Source: DASZKW01 sp035552775 | GTDB taxonomy: Bacteria; Actinomycetota; Acidimicrobiia; Acidimicrobiales; Palsa-688 | Direction: 5' to 3' | Length of the DNA: 35,726 bases | Assembly: GCA_035552775.1 (NCBI GenBank) | Contig: DASZKW010000015.1 | Location: forward strand, 1-35,726 | Shown: piece after piece, positions 1-7,542 of the stretch | Layout of the letters: the number at the start of each line of letters is the position of its first letter | How positions within the stretch are numbered: position 1 is the first letter of the stretch | Made by a program: the position numbers and the translations under genes | Notes under the pieces: generated by a model | What the model was told of the DNA's origin: nothing | Database searches by the model: none | The model's input: the letters and a program-made list of their open reading frames with translations, nothing else

Positions 1-929
1 CCGGCCGGGTCGCCCGAGCGGTGACGCCGGGCGAGAACGATGGGCCGGCGCGGGGATGTGAGCACTTCCTCGGCCGGCCCGGAGAGGTCGACCATGGCCC
101 CGGCGCCGGCGAGGTCGGGCGCCATCACCGCGAACGGCTTGTCGTCGCGCGCTTTGCGCCTGCGCAGTTCGCCCACCGCTCCGCTGCTCGTGGCGTCCAC
201 CGCCAGGTGGAAGCCGCCCACCCCCTTGATGGCAACGACGCCACCCCCGAGCAGGTCATCCACCGCGGCGGCCAAGGCGGCGTCACCAGCGAAGCGCACG
301 CTGCCGTCGGGTGCCATGTAGCTCAGGCTCGGCCCGCAACGGGGGCAGGCGTTGGGCTGGGCGTGGAAGCGCCGGTCCCCCGGGTCGTCGTACTCGCGCT
401 GGCACTCGTCGCACATCTTGAAGCCGGCCATGGTGGTCGCCGGCCGGTCGTAGGGGACCGAGACCACGATCGTGTAACGGGGCCCGCAGTTGGTGCAGTT
501 GGTGAACGGGTAACCGAAGCGCCGGTCGCCCGGGTCGTCGATCTCCGCCAGGCACTCGGCGCATGTGCCTGTGTCCACGCTGACGGGGACGTCGGCCGTG
601 CCGTCGTCGGAGCTCTCGGTGATGACAAAGCCGGGAGCGGCGCCGCCCCGAGTTCGAGGCCCCGCTTCGCCGGCGACCGAAGCGACCGATTCGGTTGAAA
701 CGCCGGTGACTAGGGCGAGGGGCGGCGCCGCCTCGACGAGCAGTCGGCAGAGCTCGGCGATCGCGTCGGGCGAGCCTTGGACCTCGATGAGAACGCCGGA
801 GCTGTCGTTTCGGACGAAACCGGCCAGGCCCAGGCGCACGGCGTGGCGGAAGACGAACGGCCGGAATCCGACGCCCTGCACCGTGCCCGTAACCCGGACC
901 CGGCAACGCTGCGGAGGCCCGTTAGTCAA
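1..929 (-). CDS. hypF: Carbamoyltransferase HypF, N-terminal part (cut by window edge)
   Basis: HypF makes the carbamoyl-AMP-derived group passed to HypE, from which the cyanide ligands of the [NiFe]-hydrogenase active site are built. About 309 residues are present, running off the left edge. An acylphosphatase domain comes first (TGTVQGVGFRPFVFRHAVR near residue 20). Two zinc-finger pairs follow (CAEC with CTNC, then CDEC with CPRC), and then the start of the YrdC-like domain (AIKGVGGFHLAVDA). The reading frame is continuous with the hypE frame after its stop. The only plausible start is TTG at 929-927, 36 nt past the hypE stop, with a weak ribosome site. Gene order implies co-transcription with hypE. 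Family assignment is firm; the exact start is less certain. Confidence 0.93.
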   Translation of the reverse strand, partial: MTNGPPQRCRVRVTGTVQGVGFRPFVFRHAVRLGLAGFVRNDSSGVLIEVQGSPDAIAELCRLLVEAAPPLALVTGVSTESVASVAGEAGPRTRGGAAPGFVITESSDDGTADVPVSVDTGTCAECLAEIDDPGDRRFGYPFTNCTNCGPRYTIVVSVPYDRPATTMAGFKMCDECQREYDDPGDRRFHAQPNACPRCGPSLSYMAPDGSVRFAGDAALAAAVDDLLGGGVVAIKGVGGFHLAVDATSSGAVGELRRRKARDDKPFAVMAPDLAGAGAMVDLSGPAEEVLTSPRRPIVLARRHRSGDPA

Positions 930-965
930 CTCGACGGCCCGGCAATCAGCTGACCAATCAACTGC

Positions 966-2060
966 TCAGCAGATGCGCGGCAGGGGGTCGCCGACGAGCA
1001 TGTCGACGATGCGCGTCCCGCCGAAGGTGGTGAGCAGCACCACAATGCCGGGGGGGTCGTCGCGGATCTCGCCGATGCGGGCAGCCCGCTCGCCGAGTGG
1101 ATGGGAGTGGAGCGCATCCAGCGCCGCGTCGGTGTCCTCGGGACCGACGATGGCCACGAACTTGCCCTCGTTGGCGACGTAGAGGGGATCGATGCCGAGC
1201 ATGTCGCACGCCCCGTTGACGGCCGGGTCGATGGGCAGGAGGGCCTCGTCGATCACGACGGCAAGCTCGGTGGCCTGGGCCAGCTCGTTGCACACGGTTC
1301 CCACGCCACCGCGCGTCGGGTCGCGCATCCAGCGCGTCGACGGAGCGGCTCGGCACAACAGGTCGGCGAGCTCGCCGAGGGGAGCGGTGTCCGAACGCAG
1401 ATCGCCCTCGAGGGCCAAGTCACCCCGGGCGAACATGACGGCCATGCCGTGGTCGGCGATGGTCCCCGTCACGATGATGCTGTCGCCCGCTCGGACCAGC
1501 TCCGGACCGAGGTTGCGGCCGGCGGGGACGATGCCCACCCCGGCCGTGGTGATGTACATGCCGTCGGCGGCGCCCCGGTCGACGACCTTGGTGTCGCCGG
1601 TGACGATCTGCACGCCCGCGGCGGCGGCGGCGGTGGCCATGTCGGCGACGACGTCGCGCAACTCGGCGACAGGCAGGCCTTCCTCGATGACGAAGGCGGC
1701 CGAGAGCCACGTGGGGCGGGCGCCCATCACGGCCAGATCGTTGACGGTGCCGTGGACGGCGAGGTGGCCGATGGAGCCACCCGGGAACCGGCGGGGTTTC
1801 ACGACGAATGAGTCGGTGCTGAACACCAGGCGCTCACCCGAGGGCAGGGCCAGGCACGCGCCGTCGGCGAGCGGTGCCAGCGTCTCGTTGTCGAAAGCAC
1901 CCACGAACACGCTTTCGATCAACGCCGCCGACGACTTGCCGCCGGCGCCGTGGGCGAGGGTCACCACCTCGTCGGTGAAGCGGCGGTGCCGGCGGCGGAA
2001 CGCCTCGATGCGGTCGAGTACGGCCGACTCGCGTCCGCCTGCGCCGGGGTCAGTTGTCAT
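966..2060 (-). CDS. hypE: Hydrogenase maturation protein HypE
   Basis: HypE accepts the carbamoyl group from HypF on its C-terminal cysteine and dehydrates it to a thiocyanate, the cyanide donor for the hydrogenase iron. The 364-residue protein has the usual family length. It shows the PurM/AIR-synthase-like nucleotide region (AHGAGGKSSAALIESVF near residue 36) and the signature PRIC end, with Cys364 as the terminal residue. The ATG start at 2060 lies inside the end of the upstream SIS gene (11-nt overlap), so translation is probably coupled. It sits in the minus-strand run SIS-HypC, SIS, hypE, hypF. No sign of damage. In the known system HypE also interacts with HypC and HypD; hypD is not in this window. 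Confidence 0.97.
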   Translation of the reverse strand: MTTDPGAGGRESAVLDRIEAFRRRHRRFTDEVVTLAHGAGGKSSAALIESVFVGAFDNETLAPLADGACLALPSGERLVFSTDSFVVKPRRFPGGSIGHLAVHGTVNDLAVMGARPTWLSAAFVIEEGLPVAELRDVVADMATAAAAAGVQIVTGDTKVVDRGAADGMYITTAGVGIVPAGRNLGPELVRAGDSIIVTGTIADHGMAVMFARGDLALEGDLRSDTAPLGELADLLCRAAPSTRWMRDPTRGGVGTVCNELAQATELAVVIDEALLPIDPAVNGACDMLGIDPLYVANEGKFVAIVGPEDTDAALDALHSHPLGERAARIGEIRDDPPGIVVLLTTFGGTRIVDMLVGDPLPRIC

Positions 2061-2721
2061 TGGGTGAGCCTACTTTGGAGGCCAGAGCGGCCTGCACTCG
2101 CGACCACAGCTCGAAGATCAGGGCGGCTTGGGTCTCCTGGATCCTGTGCACGCTGTCAGCGGGGACCACCAAGCAGTGGTCCACGTGAGGTGACGATGCC
2201 ATCTGACCGCCGTCGTAGCCCGCGAGGCCGACGGTGAGCATGTCGCGGCGGCGAGCCTCGGCGAAGGCGGTGACCAGGTTGGTCGAGTTACCGCTGGTCG
2301 AGATCCCGAGGGCGATGTCACCGGCGCGGGCGTGGGCGATGAGCTGGCGGGAGAAGACGAGCTCGAAGCCGACGTCGTTGCCCAGCGCCGTGAGCACGGC
2401 CTGCTCGGCCACCAGCGATCGGGCATGCAGCGCCTGGCCCCACGGCGGGGTACGAAACAGCGATACGACGCCGCCCGCGTCGGTGGAACTGCCCCCGTTG
2501 CCGAACACGAACAGGCGACCGCCGTTTCCGAATTGCTCAGCCATGCCCGTGGCGATCACATCGAGGAGCGAGGCGGTGCGATCAAACGTGAGCAGGCGCA
2601 GGCGGCCACTTTCCCGTCCCTTTGCTTCCGCCGAGGAGGCCAGGTCCGCGAGCAAGCTCCCCGCGTCGCTCTCCTCGGCGTCGATGAAGGGATAGAGAAA
2701 ATTGGTGCCCTCGCTGCTCAC
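2050..2721 (-). CDS. SIS-domain protein, GmhA/phosphoheptose isomerase-like
   Basis: This 223-residue protein is a GmhA-like SIS (sugar isomerase) domain. It has a helical N-terminus, then GNGGSSTDAGG near residue 75 and GISTSGNSTNLVTAF near 140, which are the phosphosugar-binding loops of sedoheptulose-7-phosphate isomerases. The ATG at 2721 overlaps the stop of the SIS-HypC gene (ATGA), and its own end overlaps hypE, so it is embedded in the maturation operon. No heptose-biosynthesis genes are nearby, so a role in LPS-type heptose synthesis is unlikely here. A job connected with hydrogenase assembly is inferred from context only. It could also act on an unrelated sugar phosphate. Confidence 0.88.
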   Translation of the reverse strand: MSSEGTNFLYPFIDAEESDAGSLLADLASSAEAKGRESGRLRLLTFDRTASLLDVIATGMAEQFGNGGRLFVFGNGGSSTDAGGVVSLFRTPPWGQALHARSLVAEQAVLTALGNDVGFELVFSRQLIAHARAGDIALGISTSGNSTNLVTAFAEARRRDMLTVGLAGYDGGQMASSPHVDHCLVVPADSVHRIQETQAALIFELWSRVQAALASKVGSPNDN

Positions 2722-3527
2722 GCCCCGCCTCCGTCCACGCTCGAGATGGCCACGCCGGCGTGGATCAGGAGCAGGTCGCCCGGGTCAACCGGGTCGACCA
2801 GGGTGGTGTCTACGTCGGTGACCCCCGCCGCCGTTCGCACCCGCGCTCCTGCCGGTCCCGAGCCCATGACCTCCCCGAGCGTGGCCTCGTCCGAGCAGGT
2901 GATGCAGTGGTCGTCGTCGACGCATTCGGCGACGGCTGCCTTCATCAAACCCGGGTGTTCGAAGCAGACGTGGGTCAGCTCCCACAACACGTGGTAGGCG
3001 AGGACGAACGCCCCGTTGTAGGGAGCCTCGGCGCTGCCCTCGTCGAACCACAGCACGTGGTCGGCGACGGGGTCGCCCGGAGCGGAGCCCTGCTGGGGGG
3101 CTCGGGGGCCGGCGCCGATCCAGATCGTGGTGGCACCCCACGCCTGGGCCCGGGAAAGGGCGGACCTCACCGCGCCGTCGCCGGCGGCGCCCAACACGAG
3201 GAGGACATCGCCCGAGCTCACCAGTGTGCGCAGGGTGGCAATCGGGTCGGGGTCTTCCACCGCCGTCGCCGGCAGCGCCCGGGTCCCCATGATGACGGGA
3301 TGGACGAACTCCACCGCCACGTGTTGGGCGTGCTCGGGCCAGCGTGGCGACCAGCACCACAACGTGGCCCCGGCGGCGAAGCGGCGGGCCAGTGCCATCG
3401 CCGCCGCGGCCAGATCCCGCGCCAGGTCGCCTTTCAAGCTTGGTACTCCGGCCACCCCGACGTCCCCCGAGGCGGCGCTCTCACCAGTGTCAGTACGGCT
3501 CACCGCCGACTCCTTCCCGGTGATCAT
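2718..3527 (-). CDS. SIS domain fused to a HypC/HupF-like domain
   Basis: The 269-residue product has two parts. Residues about 30-200 form a divergent SIS-type fold (GDVLLVLGAAGDGAV at 106-120, then GATTIWIGAG at 131-140). Residues about 205-266 resemble HypC/HupF, with a CITC motif at 208-211 and the typical ending DPVDPGDLLLIHAGVAI. Canonical HypC is a roughly 80-residue chaperone with an essential Cys at position 2 that carries Fe(CN)2CO with HypD. Here that cysteine region is internal, with two cysteines. ATG at 3527 was chosen because AGGTGAAC precedes it; the longer upstream frame lacks protein-like composition. It overlaps the next SIS gene by 4 nt. Domain identities are good, function of the fusion unknown. 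Confidence 0.85.
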   Translation of the reverse strand: MITGKESAVSRTDTGESAASGDVGVAGVPSLKGDLARDLAAAAMALARRFAAGATLWCWSPRWPEHAQHVAVEFVHPVIMGTRALPATAVEDPDPIATLRTLVSSGDVLLVLGAAGDGAVRSALSRAQAWGATTIWIGAGPRAPQQGSAPGDPVADHVLWFDEGSAEAPYNGAFVLAYHVLWELTHVCFEHPGLMKAAVAECVDDDHCITCSDEATLGEVMGSGPAGARVRTAAGVTDVDTTLVDPVDPGDLLLIHAGVAISSVDGGGA

Positions 3528-3627
3528 GGACCGTTCACCTGGCCCAATGTTACCGCCCACCCGGTCGAATCCGGCTGCCGATCGGCCGGTCGGAGATGAC
3601 GGACTGCGGCCAAGCCGTGGTGCGGGC

Positions 3628-4146
3628 CTAGGACTGGCCGGGAGCGGCCACTCGACTGATCGGTGCGAAGGGATCGTCCGGCACCAGGCGTAGACCGCGA
3701 TCCTCGAAGCTCGGTAGGGCCGCCGCATAGCAGTCACCGAACAATGGTGACGAGATGATGTAGTCCGCAGTGGAGCGATTACAGGCGACGGCGACGTTCC
3801 AGACGGCGGCTATGCGCAGGAGCGCCTTGACGTCGGGGTCGTGGGGTTGGGGCTCGAGCGGGTCCCAGAAGAATATGAGCACATCGACAGCCCCCTCGGC
3901 GATCCGGGCACCGAGTTGCTGGTCGCCGCCGAGCGGTCCGCTCAACAAGCGGGTGACATTCAACCCGAGACGGTCGGCAATGAGCGCTCCGGTGCTGCCG
4001 GTGGCGACGAGGTCGTGTTCCGCGAGGGTCCCCTGGTTGTAAGCCACCCAATCGAGGAGGTCGGCCTTCTTGTTGTCGTGGGCCACGAGAGCCACGCGCC
4101 GGCGCGCGGTCGGGCTGACGGACTGGGAAGGAGGCGGTGTGCCCAT
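3628..4146 (-). CDS. mgsA: Methylglyoxal synthase
   Basis: MgsA converts dihydroxyacetone phosphate to methylglyoxal and phosphate in the cytoplasm, a bypass of lower glycolysis that relieves sugar-phosphate build-up. The core matches the family closely: ALVAHDNKK at the start, TGSTG, SGPLGGDQQ with the expected catalytic Asp, and FFWDPLEPQPHDPDVKALLR with the active-site His and Asp residues. Length (172 aa) is slightly above the usual 150 because of a polar N-terminal extension. I prefer ATG at 4146 because CATAAT ends 6 nt before it, as for a leaderless mRNA; a GTG at 4170 would add 8 residues. It is transcribed toward the hydrogenase genes, 100 nt upstream of the SIS-HypC fusion. Confidence 0.93.
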   Translation of the reverse strand: MGTPPPSQSVSPTARRRVALVAHDNKKADLLDWVAYNQGTLAEHDLVATGSTGALIADRLGLNVTRLLSGPLGGDQQLGARIAEGAVDVLIFFWDPLEPQPHDPDVKALLRIAAVWNVAVACNRSTADYIISSPLFGDCYAAALPSFEDRGLRLVPDDPFAPISRVAAPGQS

Positions 4147-4152
4147 GAGCCC

Positions 4153-4158
4153 ATTATG
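4153..4158 (-). promoter_or_regulatory. Putative -10 element for mgsA
   Basis: CATAAT on the minus strand, one mismatch from TATAAT, ends 6 nt before ATG 4146. The spacing fits leaderless transcription; no clear -35 was seen. Confidence 0.4.
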
Positions 4159-4227
4159 GACGCTGGACACCGCCAGCCAGTGAACAGGCGGCGTGCCATG
4201 CGTCGCAGCGCTGATCCGGCCGACGCG

Positions 4228-4977
4228 CTACAGACTGCTCGGGAAGCTGACCGATCTCGGTCCGACGACGGGGGTGCCGACGTCGAGCTGGATGGTCCCA
4301 TGGCTGGTGAGGGGGATATCTGCGATGTTTTGCGTCCAGCGCTGGCCGTTCACATAGGCGGTGACGGGACCGGTGGCGGGCCCGACCTGATCGGAGCCGA
4401 GGGGCTGGCCCCATACCGCGAAGAACTGGCCGAGGACGAAGGTCCTCCCCGCGGGGGCCTCGACGTGGATGATCCCGTCTTGGGCGTGGGTGTGGAGCCA
4501 GTAGAGGCATATCGAGCTACCCGTGGCGAACTTACCCTTGGGCGTCGACTGCAGTTGGACCTGCCCGAGCATCCCCACCCCGGGGGGGATGGCCCGGACC
4601 CCTCCGTCGACGAATACCGCCAGGTGGGCGTGGATGTGGGTGGCGAGCTGTTCGGTGGCGCCGCACCCCACTATGGCTTTGGTGCCCTGGGCCTGGGGTA
4701 CAGCGGCCGCGGTGGCCAGCACGGGGCCGTTCTCCAACGCCACGCCCTCGGGTCCGACGGGTCCACCTTTGTGGCCGCCCGAGCCACCCGTCACGACGAT
4801 GACCACGACGACGACGGCCACCACCACGACGGCGATGGCAGCCTGGATGAGCGCCTTGTGGGAACGCCAGCCCCGACGTTTGGGCCGCCGGCGCTGGTTC
4901 GAACGGCGTTGGCTCGACCCCCGGGCGGGGACATCGCTTCGTCGGGGGGGCGCCTTCGGGCGTTGCGGGTTGCTCAT
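4228..4977 (-). CDS. Membrane-anchored protein with HIHAHL / HTHAQDGIIHVE motifs
   Basis: This 249-residue protein has a basic, Arg/Lys-rich cytoplasmic N-terminus, a single hydrophobic helix (about residues 40-63) and an extracellular domain. The exported part holds two histidine clusters, THIHAHLAVFVDG and LHTHAQDGIIHVEAP, then FVLGQFFAVWGQPL. The clusters look like a metal-binding site, perhaps copper or another transition metal, but I do not recognise a characterised family. One Cys lies just before the first cluster (GCGATEQ) and one in SICLYWLHTH. ATG 4977 was chosen because protein-like composition begins there; no strong ribosome site is visible. It is co-directional with mgsA and the surface protein but separated by about 80-160 nt. 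Confidence 0.7.
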   Translation of the reverse strand: MSNPQRPKAPPRRSDVPARGSSQRRSNQRRRPKRRGWRSHKALIQAAIAVVVVAVVVVVIVVTGGSGGHKGGPVGPEGVALENGPVLATAAAVPQAQGTKAIVGCGATEQLATHIHAHLAVFVDGGVRAIPPGVGMLGQVQLQSTPKGKFATGSSICLYWLHTHAQDGIIHVEAPAGRTFVLGQFFAVWGQPLGSDQVGPATGPVTAYVNGQRWTQNIADIPLTSHGTIQLDVGTPVVGPRSVSFPSSL

Positions 4978-5136
4978 CTGAGATGGGGTCTTTCTGTCTG
5001 CCCAGGCTCGCCCGCCTCGCGGTGACCCCAACCCGGGGACCGAAGCGGAATCGAATGGGACCGTCCAACGACCCGCGAGCGTAGGGAACGCGCCGGCGCC
5101 GTGTAGCGCGACCCGGATGTGACCAGCCGGGGCCCT

Positions 5137-6555
5137 CTAGGAGCCGGTGCCGTGGCCGAATGGGCGGCTGGACCGGCGTGCCAACCAGACCAGGAGTCCA
5201 CCGACGAGCAGGACCATCAGGGCCAAAAGCGTCATTGATCGGGTGTCGGACCCGGTGAAGGCCAAGCCCGTCTGCCCCTGCGTCGCGGCCCCTACCGAGC
5301 CGCCGGCCGCCGCCAGCGTGGTGCTGGTCGCGGTGTCCGCCGTGGAGCCGCCGGTCGCCGACAAGGTGGTCGACGTGGTGGCCGAGGTGGTGCTTGACGT
5401 CGTGGTGGCCCCGGTGGTGGTCGTGGTGACCCCGGTGGTGGTCGTGGGCGCGACGGTGGTGGTGGACCCGGTGGTGGTAGTGGGTGCCACGGTGGTGGTG
5501 GCTCCGGTCGTGGTAGTGGGTGCCACGGTGGTGGTGGCTCCGGTGGTGGTAGTGGGCGCCACGGTGGTGGTGGCGCCGGACGTGGTGGTGGTGGCTCCGG
5601 TCGTGGTGGTGGGTGCCACGGTGGTGGTGGCCCCGGACGTGGTGGTGGCCCCAGACGTGGTGGTGGTGGCCCCGGACGTGGTGGTGGTGGACGCGGCGGT
5701 GGTCGTGGTGGTGGTCGGGGTGATGAACGTGTTGGTGAATGTCGTCGAACAGGTCACGGTGCTCCCGCCGCCGTTGGCGGAACCGTTGCACTGGTTGATG
5801 GTGACGGGCAGCGCGCTGGCGGCGCCCGTGACCGTGCACTGGACCCGCAAGGAGGCGCCTCCGCCGTTCCCTGAGTTGTTGCACTGAGTGACCGTGGCGT
5901 TGGTGGTACTGCCCACCGGGCTGCACTGCACGGTCGGCGCGGTACCGCCGCCCTGGCCCGAACCGTTGCACTGGTTGACGGTGACGCCCGTCGTAGCCGT
6001 GCCCACGGGAACCGTGTTGTTGACGGTGACGTTGCAGGTCACGTTGCTTCCCCCGCCGTAGACTATGCCGTTGCACTGGTCGACCGAGGTGACGAGTTGG
6101 CCCTGTGTGCTGACCGTCGTCGTGCAGCCCGAGGGCGGAAGCACGCCGGCCGCCGCCAGGCACGCGGTGGTGGTCACCGTCGAACTGGTGTCCCCCAGCG
6201 AGGTGACGGTGTTGTCGATCACCACGGTGCAGGTCACCTCGTAGCCGGCACCGGTCGGGTATGCCGGGGGGTCACACTGGCTGACGGCGAGCGTCAAGGT
6301 GGCCGCCTTGACCGAGCCCGGGGCCGCCTTGGTGACCTGCGCCGCCAAGCCGGGCAGGGACCCCACGGACACGGAGCCGTCCCCGAAGGCGGCGCTGGAG
6401 AGAGCGACCCACGTCAGCGTCGAGGAGACGACGAGGATCAGCACCCCGGCCCGCAGCGCACCCTTTTTGGTATTCGCCGGTTGACGACGCTTGGCGGAAT
6501 GCGGTTGCTGGGTGGGTCCGGTTGTGCTCACAGTGCTGCTCCTTGTCGGGGCCAT
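5137..6555 (-). CDS. LAFTG-anchored surface protein with QCN repeats and Thr-rich stalk
   Basis: The 472-residue product is a predicted wall-anchored protein. A basic N-terminus and hydrophobic segment (about residues 33-55) form a signal. Then come about five modules, each beginning QCN or QCD, with a glycine-rich turn (NGGG) and a second Cys in a TC or QC context, so pairwise disulfides are likely. A Thr-rich stalk follows with a TTTTGATTTVAP-type 12-residue repeat. The C-terminus has LAFTG at about 431-435, a hydrophobic helix and an Arg-rich tail, the layout of class E sortase substrates. No sortase gene is in the window. The ATG at 6555 is the only start directly before the signal. The gene is divergent from a BTAD regulator. 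Confidence 0.8.
   Translation of the reverse strand: MAPTRSSTVSTTGPTQQPHSAKRRQPANTKKGALRAGVLILVVSSTLTWVALSSAAFGDGSVSVGSLPGLAAQVTKAAPGSVKAATLTLAVSQCDPPAYPTGAGYEVTCTVVIDNTVTSLGDTSSTVTTTACLAAAGVLPPSGCTTTVSTQGQLVTSVDQCNGIVYGGGSNVTCNVTVNNTVPVGTATTGVTVNQCNGSGQGGGTAPTVQCSPVGSTTNATVTQCNNSGNGGGASLRVQCTVTGAASALPVTINQCNGSANGGGSTVTCSTTFTNTFITPTTTTTTAASTTTTSGATTTTSGATTTSGATTTVAPTTTTGATTTTSGATTTVAPTTTTGATTTVAPTTTTGATTTVAPTTTTGSTTTVAPTTTTGVTTTTTGATTTSSTTSATTSTTLSATGGSTADTATSTTLAAAGGSVGAATQGQTGLAFTGSDTRSMTLLALMVLLVGGLLVWLARRSSRPFGHGTGS
5444..5587 (+). repeat. 36-bp tandem repeat (about four units) in the Thr-rich stalk
   Basis: Units starting at 5444, 5480, 5516 and 5552 begin GTGGG(T/C)GC and contain GGTGGTGGTGG. 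On the minus strand each unit encodes 12 residues of the stalk. In-frame unit gain or loss would change stalk length without breaking the protein. Degenerate GGTGGT-rich sequence continues on both sides. Confidence 0.85.
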
Positions 6556-6569
6556 TTTGAGTGGCGCGC

Positions 6570-6587
6570 CGTCACCGTACCGTGACG
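6570..6587. promoter_or_regulatory. Near-palindrome in the divergent surface protein/BTAD region
   Basis: CGTCACCGTACCGTGACG has 8-nt arms with one mismatch and also contains the direct repeat ACCGT-ACCGT. It lies 14 nt before the surface-protein ATG and covers a TACGGT that could be its -10. It is a candidate operator for the adjacent regulator, by position only. Confidence 0.4.
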
Positions 6588-6677
6588 AGCATGTGACAAC
6601 CGCCATAGCCTTGCCGGTGAAGGAATGGCTTTTTAGGCTATTTCGTCTAGTAAGGTGGGCGTGTCGACCGGACCGGT

Positions 6678-7382
6678 TTGCCCCACGAACTAGCGCTGTT
6701 GGGAGGTTTTGTCTTCTCGGTCGGAGGGGGCGCCCTTTTGGGCATTTCGGCTGGTTCCCAGCGGCTCCTCGCATTCTTGGCCGTGAGCGACCGGATGATG
6801 AGACGCAACCAGATCGCGGGAACGCTCTGGCCGGAGTCCTCCGAGGAGCACGCTGGTGCCAGCCTGCGTTCAGCCGTCTCACGCCTCGACGGCCCGGCGC
6901 GGCGCGCGGTGAAGGTCACCAGTCAGGACTTGGGCCTCCATGAGGGCGTCGTCGTTGACGTCCGCCACTCGCAAGCCCTGGCCCGCAGGCTGATCGACCG
7001 TTCGGCCAGCGAAGGGGATATGGCCTTGCCTGCGGTGTCGTCGTTGTCGTCCGATCTGCTGCCCGGCTGGTATGACGACTGGGCGGTGATCGCCGCCGAG
7101 GATTGGCGCCAACTGCGGATGCACGCGCTCGAGGCGGTGGCGGCGCGCCTGACCGACGCCGACCGCTTGGCAGAGGCCGCTACCGCCGCCCTGGCCGCGG
7201 TGCGGGCAGAACCCTTGCGGGAAACCGCCCGCGCCGCTCTCATCAGGGTGCACATGGCCGAGGGCAACCAGTCCGCGGCACTCGGAGAACTGGAGCGCTA
7301 CCGAGTGCTCCTGCGAGCCGAGCTCGGCATCGAACCCACGTCCCGACTCACCGAACTGCTCTCTGGCCTCCAACCACGGTGA
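6678..7382 (+). CDS. BTAD-family transcriptional regulator (SARP-like)
   Basis: This 234-residue protein begins with a winged-helix-like part (LLGGFVFSVGGGALLG, then QRLLAFLAVSDRMMRRNQIAGTLWP, and SLRSAVSRL). It continues as a bacterial transcriptional activation domain of TPR-like helices (about residues 95-234), ending with the usual RYRVLLRAELGIEPTSRLTELL. It is a compact member with no ATPase or further TPR region, resembling the DnrI/SARP arrangement. The only in-frame start downstream of the last stop is TTG 6678; the AAGGTGG at 6652-6658 is too far upstream to be a convincing ribosome site. It is divergent from the LAFTG surface-protein gene, which it may control. DNA-binding specificity cannot be read from sequence. 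Confidence 0.85.
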   Translation: MPHELALLGGFVFSVGGGALLGISAGSQRLLAFLAVSDRMMRRNQIAGTLWPESSEEHAGASLRSAVSRLDGPARRAVKVTSQDLGLHEGVVVDVRHSQALARRLIDRSASEGDMALPAVSSLSSDLLPGWYDDWAVIAAEDWRQLRMHALEAVAARLTDADRLAEAATAALAAVRAEPLRETARAALIRVHMAEGNQSAALGELERYRVLLRAELGIEPTSRLTELLSGLQPR

Positions 7383-7542
7383 CGCTGCGGTCACAGCAGC
7401 GTCCATAGGGTGCCGGCCGTGGGATCTGCGCTCCGATTGAACCTCGAAGGCGCCGCTATTCCCTTATTGTCTACAGGGGGCTAGATGTTCGGTCGCTATA
7501 GTGTCTTCGAACTGTGACTCACTGCGCCGAGTGGGGGGGGCC

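Noticed and set aside
3580..3600. GC-rich near-palindrome (CCGATCGGCCGGTCGG) as mgsA terminator
   Set aside because: Imperfect, no T-run, and such GC palindromes are expected by chance at this base composition.
3841..5025. 394-codon plus-strand frame
   Set aside because: Antisense to mgsA and the His-motif protein, both better supported by motifs.
5147..5887. Val-rich plus-strand frame (VVVVAPVVVVG)
   Set aside because: Complement of the Thr-codon stalk of the surface-protein gene.
6605..6641. ATAGCC/GGCTAT inverted repeat in the BTAD intergenic region
   Set aside because: Six-base arms 25 nt apart are too weak to claim as an operator.
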